Origin: Geothrix edaphica
Lineage (GTDB): Bacteria > Acidobacteriota > Holophagae > Holophagales > Holophagaceae
Direction of reading: 5' to 3'
Assembly (NCBI RefSeq): GCF_030268045.1
Contig: NZ_BSDC01000001.1
Location: forward strand, 186,001 to 250,000
DNA: 64,000 nucleotides
Shown here: positions 1 through 11,551 of the stretch, piece by piece
How positions within the stretch are numbered: position 1 is the stretch's first letter
How the letters are laid out: each line of letters opens with the position of its first letter
Notes under the pieces: model-generated
The model's database searches: none
What the model saw: the letters and a program-made list of their open reading frames with translations, nothing else
Told to the model about the DNA's origin: nothing
Made by a program: the position numbers and the translations under genes

Positions 1-704
1 ATGCCGCGGCGGTTCGCCTCCTCCACGATGGCCTTGAACTCGACCGGGCTGAAGCTGGGGGCGCCGGGATCGTCGTGGTTGGAGAGCACGCCGCCCGTCG
101 CATGGATCTTGATGAGGTCCACGCCGCGCTTGCGCCATTCGCGCACGACGTGCCGGCCCTGGTCCGGAGAATCGACGATGTGCTCATCGCCGGTGTGGAG
201 GTGGGGCGGGAAGCCGTTGAGGTCGCCGTGGCCGCCGGTGATGGACAGGGAGGGCCCCGCCACCAGCATCCGCGGTCCGGGGATGTCGCCCCGGGCGATG
301 GCATCACGCAGGGCCACGTCGCCGAAGCCCGCGGAGGCGCCCACGTCCCGCACGGTGGTGAACCCGGCTTCGAGCACCTTCCGGGCGTTCACCACGCCAT
401 CGAGGAGCAGGGCTCCCTGGCTGCGCTTGAGGTAGCCCAGCTCTCCGAGGCCCGCCGGAAAGAGCAGGTGGGTGTGGCAGTCGATGAGGCCCGGTAGCAG
501 GGTGCGGTCGCCCAGATCGAGGGTCTCGGCATTGGCGGGCGGCGGGCCGGGCTGGATCCGGCCATCCTTCACCCACAGCCGCCCAGGGGTCTCCACCTTC
601 CCGGTGCGGACGTCGAGAAGCCTGGCCGCCTTGAGGAGGAGCGGCCGCTCCTGGCCGCAGAGGGCGAGGCAGAGAAGGCTGGCGAAAAGGCCGCGCAGGA
701 TCAT
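1..704 (-). CDS. Secreted amidohydrolase, 3' end outside window
   Basis: The first 234 codons of an amidohydrolase-superfamily enzyme are visible; the C-terminus lies beyond the left edge. The protein opens with a signal-peptide-like stretch (MILRGLFASLLCLALCG), so it probably acts in the periplasm. The family's metal-binding HxH motif is in DCHTH (His77 and His79), after the usual beta-sandwich start and LPGLID. A later IHATGG segment fits the imidazolonepropionase/prolidase-like branch, where a Lys or His in this strand helps bind metal. Amidohydrolases of this branch hydrolyse cyclic amides or X-Pro dipeptides. The substrate cannot be named from this fragment. It is followed at some distance by der on the same strand, with no sign of an operon. 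Confidence 0.8.
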   Translation of the reverse strand, partial: MILRGLFASLLCLALCGQERPLLLKAARLLDVRTGKVETPGRLWVKDGRIQPGPPPANAETLDLGDRTLLPGLIDCHTHLLFPAGLGELGYLKRSQGALLLDGVVNARKVLEAGFTTVRDVGASAGFGDVALRDAIARGDIPGPRMLVAGPSLSITGGHGDLNGFPPHLHTGDEHIVDSPDQGRHVVREWRKRGVDLIKIHATGGVLSNHDDPGAPSFSPVEFKAIVEEANRRG

Positions 705-771
705 GGGGACTCCGGAGTGTGGCCTACGATAGCCCACCCGCTCGCGGAATTCCTGCAACTTTGGAGTGGGA

Positions 772-2352
772 CTACGGCCGCTTGGTGGACTTCTGCCGGA
801 CCCGCTTAGGCGGTGCGCTCTTGCCCTTCTTCGGGGCCTGCTTGGCGGCGGGCTTGGGGCCTTCCTTCTTCTTGGGGCGGGGCTTGGCCTTGACCTTGTC
901 CACCCGCTGGGCCTGGAGCGATTCGTTGCTGCGGGAGGGCTTGAGGCCTTCGCCAGGATCCAGGATGCGGCGCACGGCGGCGACCTCCGCCTCCTCGCCT
1001 TCGCCCTTCTTCTTTTTCTGGACGCTGAGGCGCAGGGGTACGCCTGCCAGGCCGAACTGCTCGCGCAGGCGGTTCTCCAGGTAGCGGACGTAGCTGAAGT
1101 GCAGCCCGCGGTCGGTGTTGGCCTTCACCACGAAGCTGGGGGGCCGCACGCCCACCTGGGTCATGAAGTAGAGCTTGGGCAGCTTGCCGTCGATGGCGTG
1201 GGGGCTCATGGCGGCGACAGATTCCCGCAGGAAGCGGTTCAACTCGCCCGTGGAGATGCGGCGGCCGTGGGCCTCCGCCAGCTCGTCGATCATGCCGAAC
1301 AGTTTGGACACCCGCTGTCCGGTGAGCGCCGAGAGGAAGATCATGGGGGCGTGGTGCAGGAAGCCCAGGCTCCGGCGCAGGTCTTCCTCGGCGCCGTAGA
1401 TGGTGTGGGTGTCCTTCTCGACGAGGTCCCACTTGTTCACGACGAGGATGACGGCGGCGCCGGCCTCCTGGGCGTAGCCGGCGATGACGGCGTCCTGGTG
1501 GGTGGCGCCCTCCACGGCATCCAGCAGCAGCAGGCTGACATCGGCCCGGGCCATGGCCTGCTTGGCCTTGAGGATGCTGAGCTTCTCGGCGCCCTCGTGG
1601 GTCTTCCCCTTCTTGCGGATGCCGGCCGTATCGATCATCCGGTAGACCTTGTCCTTCACGTGGAAGACCGTGTCCACCGTGTCCCGCGTGGTGCCGGCGA
1701 CCTCGCTGACGAGGCTGCGCTCATAGCCCAGCATGCGGTTGGTGAGGGAGGACTTGCCCACGTTCGGCCGGCCGATGAGGGCGAAGCGGAGCTCGTCCGA
1801 GAGCGAGTGGATTTGGGCTTCTTCCGGTGTCCGGTGGAAGGGCAGGTGGGCGCGGAGGGCCTGGATCAGCTCGGGCACGCCCGCCCCGTGGGCGGCGGAG
1901 ATGGCAAGCACTTCATCGAAGCCCAGGCCGTAGAAGCCGGCGTCGGGGGCGCCGCCCTTCATGCCGTCCAGCTTGTTGATGACGAGGAGGATGGGCTTGC
2001 CCTGGCGGCGCAGGCGCGCGGCGATCTCCTCGTCCCCGGTGGTGAGGCCGTCGTGGCCGTCCACCAGCAGGATGGCGACGTGGGCTTCGCCCAGGGCGGC
2101 CTCGGCCATGCGGGTGATGCCCTGGGTGATGACGTCATCGCCCTCGAAGTCGAGGCCGCCGGTGTCCACCAGCTCGAAGATCTCTTCGGCCTCCCCTTCC
2201 TCGCTGAGGCAGGTGACGCGGCCGTAGCTGCGGTCGCGGGTCATGCCCGGCAGGTCGTGGACCAGGGCCGCCCGGCTGCGCGTTAGCCGGTTGAAGAGGG
2301 TGGACTTGCCCACATTGGGGCGTCCGCAGAGGGCGACGAGCGGCAGTTTCAT
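772..2352 (-). CDS. der: Ribosome biogenesis GTPase Der (EngA)
   Basis: This 526-residue protein has two tandem Era-like GTPase domains, the hallmark of Der, which helps mature the 50S subunit. Domain 1 has GRPNVGKS (10-17), DTGG (63-66) and NKLD (126-129). Domain 2 has GRPNVGKS (194-201), DTAG (241-244) and NKWD (306-309). A KH-like domain follows to about residue 445. The last 80 residues form a Lys/Arg/Pro-rich tail that is longer than in Escherichia coli Der and probably binds rRNA. The start is the ATG before KLPLVALCGRPN, directly ahead of the first P-loop. It appears to be monocistronic, between the amidohydrolase gene downstream and a small divergent gene upstream. Confidence 0.97.
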   Translation of the reverse strand: MKLPLVALCGRPNVGKSTLFNRLTRSRAALVHDLPGMTRDRSYGRVTCLSEEGEAEEIFELVDTGGLDFEGDDVITQGITRMAEAALGEAHVAILLVDGHDGLTTGDEEIAARLRRQGKPILLVINKLDGMKGGAPDAGFYGLGFDEVLAISAAHGAGVPELIQALRAHLPFHRTPEEAQIHSLSDELRFALIGRPNVGKSSLTNRMLGYERSLVSEVAGTTRDTVDTVFHVKDKVYRMIDTAGIRKKGKTHEGAEKLSILKAKQAMARADVSLLLLDAVEGATHQDAVIAGYAQEAGAAVILVVNKWDLVEKDTHTIYGAEEDLRRSLGFLHHAPMIFLSALTGQRVSKLFGMIDELAEAHGRRISTGELNRFLRESVAAMSPHAIDGKLPKLYFMTQVGVRPPSFVVKANTDRGLHFSYVRYLENRLREQFGLAGVPLRLSVQKKKKGEGEEAEVAAVRRILDPGEGLKPSRSNESLQAQRVDKVKAKPRPKKKEGPKPAAKQAPKKGKSAPPKRVRQKSTKRP

Positions 2353-2467
2353 ATCTGTTCCAAGCCTTCCAGTCTATCGGTTCGGGCGGGAAAAGACAGG
2401 GAAGGAATAGAGCCGTTCCACCCAATCCGCTCTAAGCTGGGGTGGAGAAATCCGACGAGGTGCATCC

Positions 2468-2812
2468 ATGAAGAGGATTCTGGCTGTCTTTCTGGTCGTG
2501 GCCGCCTTGTTTACCGCGGGCTACTACCTCTCGACGGGCCGCCTGCCCTGGGTGGCTCTCTCGACGGAAGAGCAGCAGGTGATCGATCTGGGCGAGGAGT
2601 TCGCGCGGGTCCGCGAGCAGTGGCAGGCGGCCGGACGGACCCAGGCGCTGGGCGTGGACGCATCCAGCCAGATCGAGGCGCCGCTGGCCACCCTGGACCG
2701 CATCGACAAGGAGCTGGCGGGTCTGACACCCCAGCTGAAGTCGACCGAAGCCAAGAACCGGGCCACGATCCTGCGGAGGGACATCGCGGCGTTCAAGAGC
2801 GAGATGCGGTAG
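2468..2812 (+). CDS. Small membrane-anchored protein of unknown function
   Basis: The 114-residue product has one N-terminal hydrophobic segment (residues 4-22) that could be a membrane anchor or uncleaved signal. The remainder is charged and helical, with heptad-like spacing in residues 30-110, suggesting a short coiled coil on the outer face of the inner membrane. I do not recognise the family. The ATG is preceded by GACGAGG in a reasonable Shine-Dalgarno position. The gene is divergent from der and stands alone; the tRNA pair downstream is on the opposite strand. Codon use matches its neighbours, which supports it being real. Confidence 0.65.
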   Translation: MKRILAVFLVVAALFTAGYYLSTGRLPWVALSTEEQQVIDLGEEFARVREQWQAAGRTQALGVDASSQIEAPLATLDRIDKELAGLTPQLKSTEAKNRATILRRDIAAFKSEMR

Positions 2813-3008
2813 GAGGGACTTTGACTGGGTCGTTCTCCGCCTTGTGCGCCGACCCATGCTATCGGGGGCTCGAACGCGCCCCCGTCGCCCTTCGGGCTAG
2901 GGCCCGCCGCGTAGCCGGCAGCTACCCCGGCCCTCCACTGGAGGGCCTTCGCTGACGCTGCCGTCTCCGCACTCGACGCTGGATCCCGGTCGCGCATGCG
3001 CGGCCGGG

Positions 3009-3108
3009 GCGGGTTCGAGCCCCATCGGCCCCGCGCTTCAGAACGAAAAAAGGGTCCCGCGTGGGACCCTTTTTTCGTTCTGGCGGGGCTGACGGGGCTC
3101 GAACCCGC
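3009..3108. repeat. Inverted copy of the tRNA-Asp 3' end around a shared terminator
   Basis: The left arm (3009-3058) is a near-perfect inverted copy of the right arm (3063-3108). The right arm is the T-arm and acceptor end of tRNA-Asp plus its terminator stem. The arms differ by two substitutions and a 4-base insertion (GCTT). The left copy has no D arm or anticodon arm, so it is a fragment and not a second tRNA. The preceding stretch 2820-3008 has no convincing gene. It contains another T-arm-like hairpin (2863-2869 pairing with 2878-2884, with TCGAAC in the loop). The block looks like a rearrangement or a relic of insertion at the tRNA 3' end. Confidence 0.75.
3039..3082. terminator. Long bidirectional intrinsic terminator
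   Basis: A 20-bp perfect stem (3039-3058 with 3063-3082) closes on a 4-base loop. The GC-rich top GGGTCCC is flanked by six A on one side and six T on the other, so it can terminate in both directions. Its right base overlaps the CCA end of tRNA-Asp, so it ends the tRNA-Val/tRNA-Asp transcript. Confidence 0.85.
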
Positions 3109-3157
3109 GACCTCCGGCGTGACAGGCCGGCACTCTAACCGACTGAGCTACAACCCC
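3081..3157 (-). tRNA. tRNA-Asp (GTC)
   Basis: The 77-nt cloverleaf has acceptor GGGGTTG pairing with CAGCCCC, discriminator G and an encoded CCA. The anticodon loop CTGTCAC gives anticodon GTC, and the T arm carries GGGTTCGAGCCCC. It lies 30 nt downstream of tRNA-Val on the same strand and is probably cotranscribed with it. Confidence 0.97.
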
Positions 3158-3187
3158 TTGCTGTTCCTACTTTTTCACCAGGCTGGC

Positions 3188-3263
3188 TGGTGGGCGATGA
3201 CGGGCTCGAACCGCCGACATGCTGCGTGTAAGGCAGCTGCTCTACCGACTGAGCTAATCGCCC
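3188..3263 (-). tRNA. tRNA-Val (TAC)
   Basis: The 76-nt cloverleaf has acceptor GGGCGAT pairing with ATCGCCC, discriminator A and an encoded CCA. The anticodon loop CTTACAC gives TAC, which reads GTA and probably other Val codons. It is the first gene of a two-tRNA unit ending at the terminator near 3060. Confidence 0.97.
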
Positions 3264-3279
3264 GAATCGCCGAACCACG

Positions 3280-3308
3280 ATCCTCACATGGGACGCCGGA
3301 AGGGTCAA
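3280..3308 (-). promoter_or_regulatory. Candidate sigma-70 promoter of the tRNA-Val/Asp unit
   Basis: On the minus strand TTGACC (3303-3308) is followed after 17 bp by GAGGAT (3280-3285), about 10 bp upstream of the likely start, and tRNA-Val begins at 3263. The same pattern (TTGAC-N17-xAxxAT) recurs at 12289-12317 and 49098-49126, which supports it as the housekeeping promoter form here. Confidence 0.45.
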
Positions 3309-3323
3309 GGCCAAAGGTCTGCA

Positions 3324-3352
3324 TTGAGGGTTTCCGGCTGATCTGGTAAGGT
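3324..3352 (+). promoter_or_regulatory. Candidate promoter of the atp cluster
   Basis: TTGAGG (3324-3329), a 17-bp spacer and TAAGGT (3347-3352) lie about 105 bp upstream of the first ATP synthase gene. The rest of 3264-3458 shows no gene. The -10 match is weak, so this is tentative. Confidence 0.35.
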
Positions 3353-3458
3353 TTTCAGACTTCCGTGCCAGGGGTTCCCGCGGACCTTTCGCTGGTGTCG
3401 GTGTGACCCTGGCCGATCCATCCGGCCGTGGCCTTGGGACGTTTCTGGAGGGTGGCCT

Positions 3459-3971
3459 GTGGCGCTGCTGGAACTGGCGAATCTGACGCTCCGATCACCG
3501 GAAGGGGACGGCCCCGTCGCGCGCATCCTGGCCCAGATGCCGGATCCCATGCGCCCGGACCTGCCGGCCATCCTGTTCGTGATCGTGCTCCTCGTGGTGC
3601 TCTACATCTACCTCAAGCTGGTGTTCTTCAAGCCCATCACCCAGGTCATGGACGACCGGGAGCGGGACCTGAGCGCCGGCGGGGACGCCAAGGCCCAGGC
3701 CGCGGCCCAGCTGGAGGCCCGCCAGAAGGACTACCAGGGGCGGCTGAAGGACCTCCGCGCCCAGGCCTTCGCCCGCCGCAAGGCCCTGGCGGATGCCGCG
3801 GGCAAGGACAAGCAGCGGATGCTGGACGAGGCCCGCGCCAAGGCCCAGGCCGAGCGCCAGGCCGCGGTGGAATCGCTGAAGGCCCAGCAGGCGGAGGCCA
3901 GGCAGAGTCTCCTGGCCCAGGTGGACGCCCTCTCCGAGTCCATGGCCCAGACCCTTCTGAAGCAGGCCTGA
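3459..3971 (+). CDS. atpF: ATP synthase F0 subunit b (b'-like, first copy)
   Basis: The 170-residue protein has a short N-terminus, one membrane helix (about residues 36-53, ILFVIVLLVVLYIYLKL) and a long charged Ala/Lys/Gln/Glu-rich coiled coil. This is the layout of the F0 peripheral-stalk subunit b. It starts with GTG preceded by GGAGGG at a good distance. The gene is followed after 2 bp by a second b-type gene, so the stalk is probably a b/b' heterodimer, as known in Geobacter, cyanobacteria and other lineages. The helix after the membrane segment carries the usual basic FFKPI. No a or c subunit genes accompany it. Confidence 0.9.
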   Translation: MALLELANLTLRSPEGDGPVARILAQMPDPMRPDLPAILFVIVLLVVLYIYLKLVFFKPITQVMDDRERDLSAGGDAKAQAAAQLEARQKDYQGRLKDLRAQAFARRKALADAAGKDKQRMLDEARAKAQAERQAAVESLKAQQAEARQSLLAQVDALSESMAQTLLKQA

Positions 3972-3973
3972 GC

Positions 3974-4714
3974 ATGAAGACGCTGACCCGACTCTCCCTC
4001 GCCGCCGCCCTGGCCCTCGGCCCCCTCGGGCTCGCGGCCCAGACGCATGAGACCCACCCGGCTCCCGCAGCCGAGAGGCACGAGGCCCCTGCCGCCGGGC
4101 ACGCAGCCCCGCCGGCCGAAGGCCATGCACCTGAAGCGCACGGGACGGAAGCCGCCGGCCACGAAGGGGCCGGTCACGAGGCCAAGGGCGGCGCCCATCA
4201 CGGCCCGGCCATGAAGCTCTTCGGCAAGGAGTACGGCAATGGGGGGGCCTTCCTCGTCCAGCTGCTGAACTTCGCCATCTACGGCGCGGCGCTGTTCTTC
4301 CTGCTGAAGGGCGCGCTGTCCGCCATGTTCAAGTCCCGCAAGGAGGAGCTGGAGACCCTGCTCGCCCAGGCGGAGAAGGACAAGGCCGAGGGCCAGGCCC
4401 AGATGAGGGAGATGGAAGCCAAGATGGCCGGGCTCGAGGGCGAGCTGGCGGGTATCCTCGCCAAGGCCGAGACCGACGCCGAGGCCGAGAAGCAGCGGGT
4501 ACTGGAGGCCGCGAAGGCCGAGGCCACCCAGATCCTCGCCCAGGCCCAGGCCGAGATCGGCTTCCAGAAGCGCCAGGCCGAGCAGGAGCTGCGGGCCCTC
4601 GTGGCCGAGCTGGCCGTGGAAGGTGCCGCCAAGCGCCTGGAAACCAAGCTCCAGGGCCCCGACGCCGCCCAGGCCATCGACCGTGCCATTCAGCAGATTG
4701 GAGGCGTGCAGTGA
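3974..4714 (+). CDS. atpF: ATP synthase F0 subunit b with signal-like N-terminus and His-rich segment
   Basis: This 246-residue protein ends like a normal b subunit: a membrane helix around residues 95-112 (FAIYGAALFFLLKGALSA) and then a long coiled coil reaching the C-terminus. Unusually, it begins with a signal-peptide-like stretch (MKTLTRLSLAAALALG). A low-complexity Ala/Pro/Glu segment follows, with ten histidines within about 55 residues (roughly 24-80). Since the N-terminus of b faces the periplasm, this segment would lie outside the membrane. The ATG follows the stop of the preceding b gene by 2 bp. Its own stop overlaps the next gene in GTGA, indicating translational coupling. Confidence 0.92.
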   Translation: MKTLTRLSLAAALALGPLGLAAQTHETHPAPAAERHEAPAAGHAAPPAEGHAPEAHGTEAAGHEGAGHEAKGGAHHGPAMKLFGKEYGNGGAFLVQLLNFAIYGAALFFLLKGALSAMFKSRKEELETLLAQAEKDKAEGQAQMREMEAKMAGLEGELAGILAKAETDAEAEKQRVLEAAKAEATQILAQAQAEIGFQKRQAEQELRALVAELAVEGAAKRLETKLQGPDAAQAIDRAIQQIGGVQ

Positions 4715-5253
4715 GCAACCGCCTGACCGCCCGGCGCTACGCCAAGGCCCTCCTCCAGATCGGCGACCAGCAGGGCAACGTGCCCCAGCTGCAGGAGGAA
4801 CTCGACACCGTGGCCGCCGCCGTGGCCGCCAACGGCGACCTCGCCCGCCTCGTGGCCTCCCCCCTGGTGCTGCCCACCAAGAAGGCCGAAGTCTTCGAGG
4901 CCATCCTCGCCAGCGCCAAGGTCAGCCCGACGCTGCGCCACTTCTTCCGCGTGGTGGCCGAGGCCGGTCGCCTCAACCTGCTGGCGGACATCCACCGCAC
5001 CTTCGCGGATCAGGTGGACGAGCGCGCGGGCATCGTCGAGGCCAAGGTGGCCAGCGCCCAGCCGCTGAGCGAGGCCCAGACCCGGGCCCTCGTGGCTTCG
5101 CTCACCGCCCGCACGGGCAAGACCATCCGCCTCACCTGGCACCAGGATCCCGCCCTCCTCGGCGGCGTGAAGGTCCAGGTGGGCTCCACGGTCCTGGACG
5201 CCTCGCTCCAGGGCCAGCTCCGCCAGCTCAAGGCCCAGCTTCTCTCGGCTTAA
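4711..5253 (+). CDS. atpH: ATP synthase F1 subunit delta
   Basis: The 180-residue protein matches the OSCP/delta family. It has the N-terminal helical domain (LTARRYAKALLQIG) and the conserved C-terminal GGVKVQVGSTVLDASLQGQL. It links the peripheral stalk to the top of the alpha/beta hexamer. It starts with GTG overlapping the stop of the b gene (GTGA at 4711-4714), so the two are translationally coupled. Length is typical for the family. The alpha subunit gene follows after about 35 bp. Confidence 0.96.
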   Translation: MSNRLTARRYAKALLQIGDQQGNVPQLQEELDTVAAAVAANGDLARLVASPLVLPTKKAEVFEAILASAKVSPTLRHFFRVVAEAGRLNLLADIHRTFADQVDERAGIVEAKVASAQPLSEAQTRALVASLTARTGKTIRLTWHQDPALLGGVKVQVGSTVLDASLQGQLRQLKAQLLSA

Positions 5254-6858
<1,605 letters not shown>

Positions 6859-6862
6859 TCCG

Positions 6863-9198
<2,336 letters not shown>

Positions 9199-9260
9199 TT
9201 CTGTCTTTCTCCAACTCGGAATCCGCGCGAGCGGATTCCGAGCCTTGAAAAGAGCCTGCC

Positions 9261-9683
9261 ATGTCTCAATCCATCAAGCTGGAAGTGGTGACGCCGGAGC
9301 GGCCGGTCTTCTCGGCCGAAGTATCCGAGGTGCAGTTCCCCACGGCCACCCGCGGCTACTACGGCATCCTGCCGGGCCACACGCCCCTGATGACTGCCGT
9401 GGGCGACGGCCTCCTGTACTACGTCCAGGATGGCCAGAAGCACTGGATCACGGTCTTCGGCGGCTTCGCGGAAGTGGGCCCCGACCGGGTGACCATCCTT
9501 GCCCGGGAGAGCGAGACGGTGGACATGATTGACCTGGAGCAGGTCGAGGCCCAGCGCCAGCGGGCCCTCAAGCTCCTGAAGGAGGCCGTCACGGAGCACG
9601 ACCTGGCCGCCGCCCAGGCCGCCCTCGATGCCAGCCTCATCCGCCTCCAGGCGGCCGGGCATCCCGCGGGCCACGGATTCTGA
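9261..9683 (+). CDS. atpC: ATP synthase F1 subunit epsilon
   Basis: The 140-residue protein has the N-terminal beta-sandwich typical of epsilon (KLEVVTPERPVFSAEV, then YYGILPGHTPLMTAVGDG). A C-terminal helical hairpin rich in Ala, Arg and Gln follows. It couples the rotor to the c ring and regulates ATP hydrolysis. It closes the cluster. The 62-bp gap after atpD contains only short inverted sequence (GGAATCCGCGCGAGCGGATTCC, spanning 9219-9240), which may tune relative expression. Confidence 0.96.
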   Translation: MSQSIKLEVVTPERPVFSAEVSEVQFPTATRGYYGILPGHTPLMTAVGDGLLYYVQDGQKHWITVFGGFAEVGPDRVTILARESETVDMIDLEQVEAQRQRALKLLKEAVTEHDLAAAQAALDASLIRLQAAGHPAGHGF

Positions 9684-9714
9684 CCTCACGGCCATCGCCT
9701 CGCCCCGCCTTTCC

Positions 9715-9760
9715 CACCCGACCTCATGGACCCGCCCCGGCTGGCCGATGAGGTCGGGTG
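9715..9760. terminator. Hairpin after the atp cluster
   Basis: A 13-bp perfect stem (9715-9727 with 9748-9760) with a 20-nt loop lies 31 bp after the atpC stop. There is no T tract, so it could be a factor-assisted terminator or an mRNA-stabilising end. Confidence 0.45.
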
Positions 9761-9782
9761 AAGACTGTCTGATGGAGGAACC

Positions 9783-10145
9783 TTGTCAGGCGCTCCACTT
9801 CCCGTGATCGATCCCCGGCCCCTCCAGGACCTCCTGGAGATGGGGGCGGAGCCGGGCCTGGTGGGGGAGCTGATCGGGTTGCTCGAGGGGGACTTCCCCA
9901 CCCGGCTGGCCTCCCTGCGGAAGGCCCTCGAGGCCTCAGACAAGGAGGCGGCCCTGCCGGAGGCCCACCAGCTGAAGGGGGCCCTGGGCACCTTGGGGCT
10001 CCCGCGGTTCGCCGACCTGGTCCGCCAACTGGAGGGGCACCTCCGGGAAGGGCGCTGGGAAGAGGCCCGTCGGCTGCTCGGGACCTTCCCGGCCGCCTAC
10101 CAGGAGGCCGTGACGGCGCTCCGGGCGGCCTTTCCGGAAACGTGA
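9783..10145 (+). CDS. HPt domain phosphotransfer protein
   Basis: The 120-residue protein is a single histidine-phosphotransfer domain. The AHQLKGALGTLGLPRFADL segment carries the conserved HxLKG with the phospho-acceptor His, inside a four-helix bundle pattern. It would pass phosphate between a hybrid sensor kinase and a response regulator, but no such partner is encoded nearby. It starts with TTG, supported by GGAGGA about 5 bp upstream. It is convergent with the phosphodiesterase-like gene, with only 4 bp between the stops. Confidence 0.82.
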   Translation: MSGAPLPVIDPRPLQDLLEMGAEPGLVGELIGLLEGDFPTRLASLRKALEASDKEAALPEAHQLKGALGTLGLPRFADLVRQLEGHLREGRWEEARRLLGTFPAAYQEAVTALRAAFPET

Positions 10146-10149
10146 GGGG

Positions 10150-10911
10150 TCACCAGGACAGCCGCTCGTCCTGGGCCAGCAGGCTGATTCGGGGATCGCC
10201 GAGGGCCTGCAGCTGGGGCAGCATGGTGTCCTTGTCGCCCGGAGTGAGGTGGTAGACCCGCACCGGCACATCCCGGTTGAGCTTCCGCAGCTCCGCGCCG
10301 AGCTTGGCGGGGGTGAGGTGCTTGGAGGCTTCGGCCAGCCAGGCCTGCTCGTTGGGGAAGCTGGCCTCGGTGATGACGAGCCGCAGGTTGGGCGTGGCGT
10401 TGGCCACCTCCCAGATCTGGTCGGTCTCGGCGGTGTCGCTGGTGAAGATGAAGGCGTCCGTCCCGTCGTCCACCTTGTAGCCCACGCAGGGCACCAGGTG
10501 GTTCACGCGGATGGGGGTGATATGCAGGCCGCACACGTGGTAGGTGTGTCCGGGCTCGATCTCGGTGTAGCGGATGGTGGGATCGTTGGGGCTGGGGATC
10601 ACGCTGAAGTCGGGCCAGAGCTCGTCATTGAAGAGGTGGCGGCGCAGGGCGTCCAGGGTCTCGGGCAGGGCGTGGATCTCCACGGCCTCGTGGGTGTGCC
10701 CGAAGATGTTCTTGGTGAAGAAGGGCAGCGTGCAGATGTGGTCCAGGTGCGAGTGGCTGAGGAACACGTGCTGGATCCTCACCTGCTCCTCCACCGCCAG
10801 GGCCGCCGTGATGGAGCCGGCGTCGATGGCCACGCAGCCGTTCACGAGCAGCCCCGTCAGGCGCTCGCCATCGGCCTCCCCGCCGCTGCAGCCCAGGATC
10901 CGGAGTTCCAT
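10150..10911 (-). CDS. Metallo-beta-lactamase-fold phosphodiesterase (class II cAMP-PDE-like)
   Basis: This 253-residue protein has the metal-binding signature HSHLDH at residues 53-58, after FLS. Later metal ligands follow in FTSDTAETD and YHLTPGD. The order and the early GCSGG turn resemble class II cyclic-nucleotide phosphodiesterases and related RNase Z-like hydrolases. Those act on cAMP or other phosphodiesters in the cytoplasm or periplasm. No signal peptide is visible. It stands alone, with a terminator upstream belonging to the next gene. The exact substrate is uncertain. Confidence 0.8.
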   Translation of the reverse strand: MELRILGCSGGEADGERLTGLLVNGCVAIDAGSITAALAVEEQVRIQHVFLSHSHLDHICTLPFFTKNIFGHTHEAVEIHALPETLDALRRHLFNDELWPDFSVIPSPNDPTIRYTEIEPGHTYHVCGLHITPIRVNHLVPCVGYKVDDGTDAFIFTSDTAETDQIWEVANATPNLRLVITEASFPNEQAWLAEASKHLTPAKLGAELRKLNRDVPVRVYHLTPGDKDTMLPQLQALGDPRISLLAQDERLSW

Positions 10912-10940
10912 CGCCCCTCGGTGTAAGTGGACTCATCATA

Positions 10941-10973
10941 CGAAAAAGAGGCGCCGGAGGCGCCCCTTTTTCG
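10941..10973 (-). terminator. Intrinsic terminator
   Basis: GGCGCC/GGCGCC arms around a 3-nt loop are extended by AAAAAG and CTTTTT. It lies just after the stop of the outer-membrane protein gene ending at 10989 (minus strand) and upstream of the phosphodiesterase gene. Confidence 0.8.
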
Positions 10974-10988
10974 CGGAGGGGACAAACC

Positions 10989-11528
10989 CTAGAAGCGGAT
11001 GCCGCCGTAGATGCCCACCTGCAACTTGGGTCCGAGGTCTTCATCGGTGAGGGGAACCGCCACCTCGAGGCCGATGAACGGCTTCACGATGGGCGTGGGG
11101 AAGGCATAGCCTGCGTTCACGCGCGCCCAGGGACGGCTGTAGGTCTCAGAGGAGGAATAGACGTTGGTGATCGTGCGTTTCTCGAAACGGTAATCCACGC
11201 CGGCGCCGACGGCGATCAGGGCCTTGAAGTTGAACATGGCCCCGACGGCCCAGTATTCGTTCCCCAGCTTGGTGGGGACCAGGAAGCCATTGGGCTTGAG
11301 GTCTGTTTCAACCTTGGGCTGGTAGGCGGCCGTGACCTGGAACAGGGCCGGGCCGAAATCCACCAGGGCGTAGCCCAGCCGCGCGGCGACGACCGTCTTG
11401 TCCTCGGCCTCGACCTTGGAGAGGGTGTCCCGGGAGGTGTAGCTCTGCCGGGAGACATTGAGGCCCAGCTCGAAGCTCTGGGCCGCGAGGGGCGCTGCGA
11501 GGAGCAGGGGCAGGACAAGCTTCTTCAT
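10989..11528 (-). CDS. Small outer-membrane beta-barrel protein (paralogue 1)
   Basis: The 179-residue protein has a signal peptide (MKKLVLPLLLAAPLAAQ) and then alternating hydrophobic strands. It ends in GIYGGIRF, a C-terminal aromatic typical of Bam-inserted barrels. It shares the WAVGAM, VGAGV, RPWAR and VGIYGGIRF blocks with the next gene upstream, so the two are paralogues. The ATG before KKLVLP has GGAG upstream; a longer start would put residues before the signal peptide. Function is unknown. A 15-bp palindrome lies just upstream of the start. Confidence 0.78.
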   Translation of the reverse strand: MKKLVLPLLLAAPLAAQSFELGLNVSRQSYTSRDTLSKVEAEDKTVVAARLGYALVDFGPALFQVTAAYQPKVETDLKPNGFLVPTKLGNEYWAVGAMFNFKALIAVGAGVDYRFEKRTITNVYSSSETYSRPWARVNAGYAFPTPIVKPFIGLEVAVPLTDEDLGPKLQVGIYGGIRF

Positions 11529-11551
11529 GAGCGGGCTCCAGAGGGGTGAAT

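Noticed and set aside
2820-3008. Possible second tRNA or tmRNA piece on the plus strand before tRNA-Asp, because of T-arm-like sequences.
   Set aside because: No D arm, anticodon arm or acceptor partner can be folded. Only T-arm-like hairpins are present, so it is reported as part of an inverted-repeat block.
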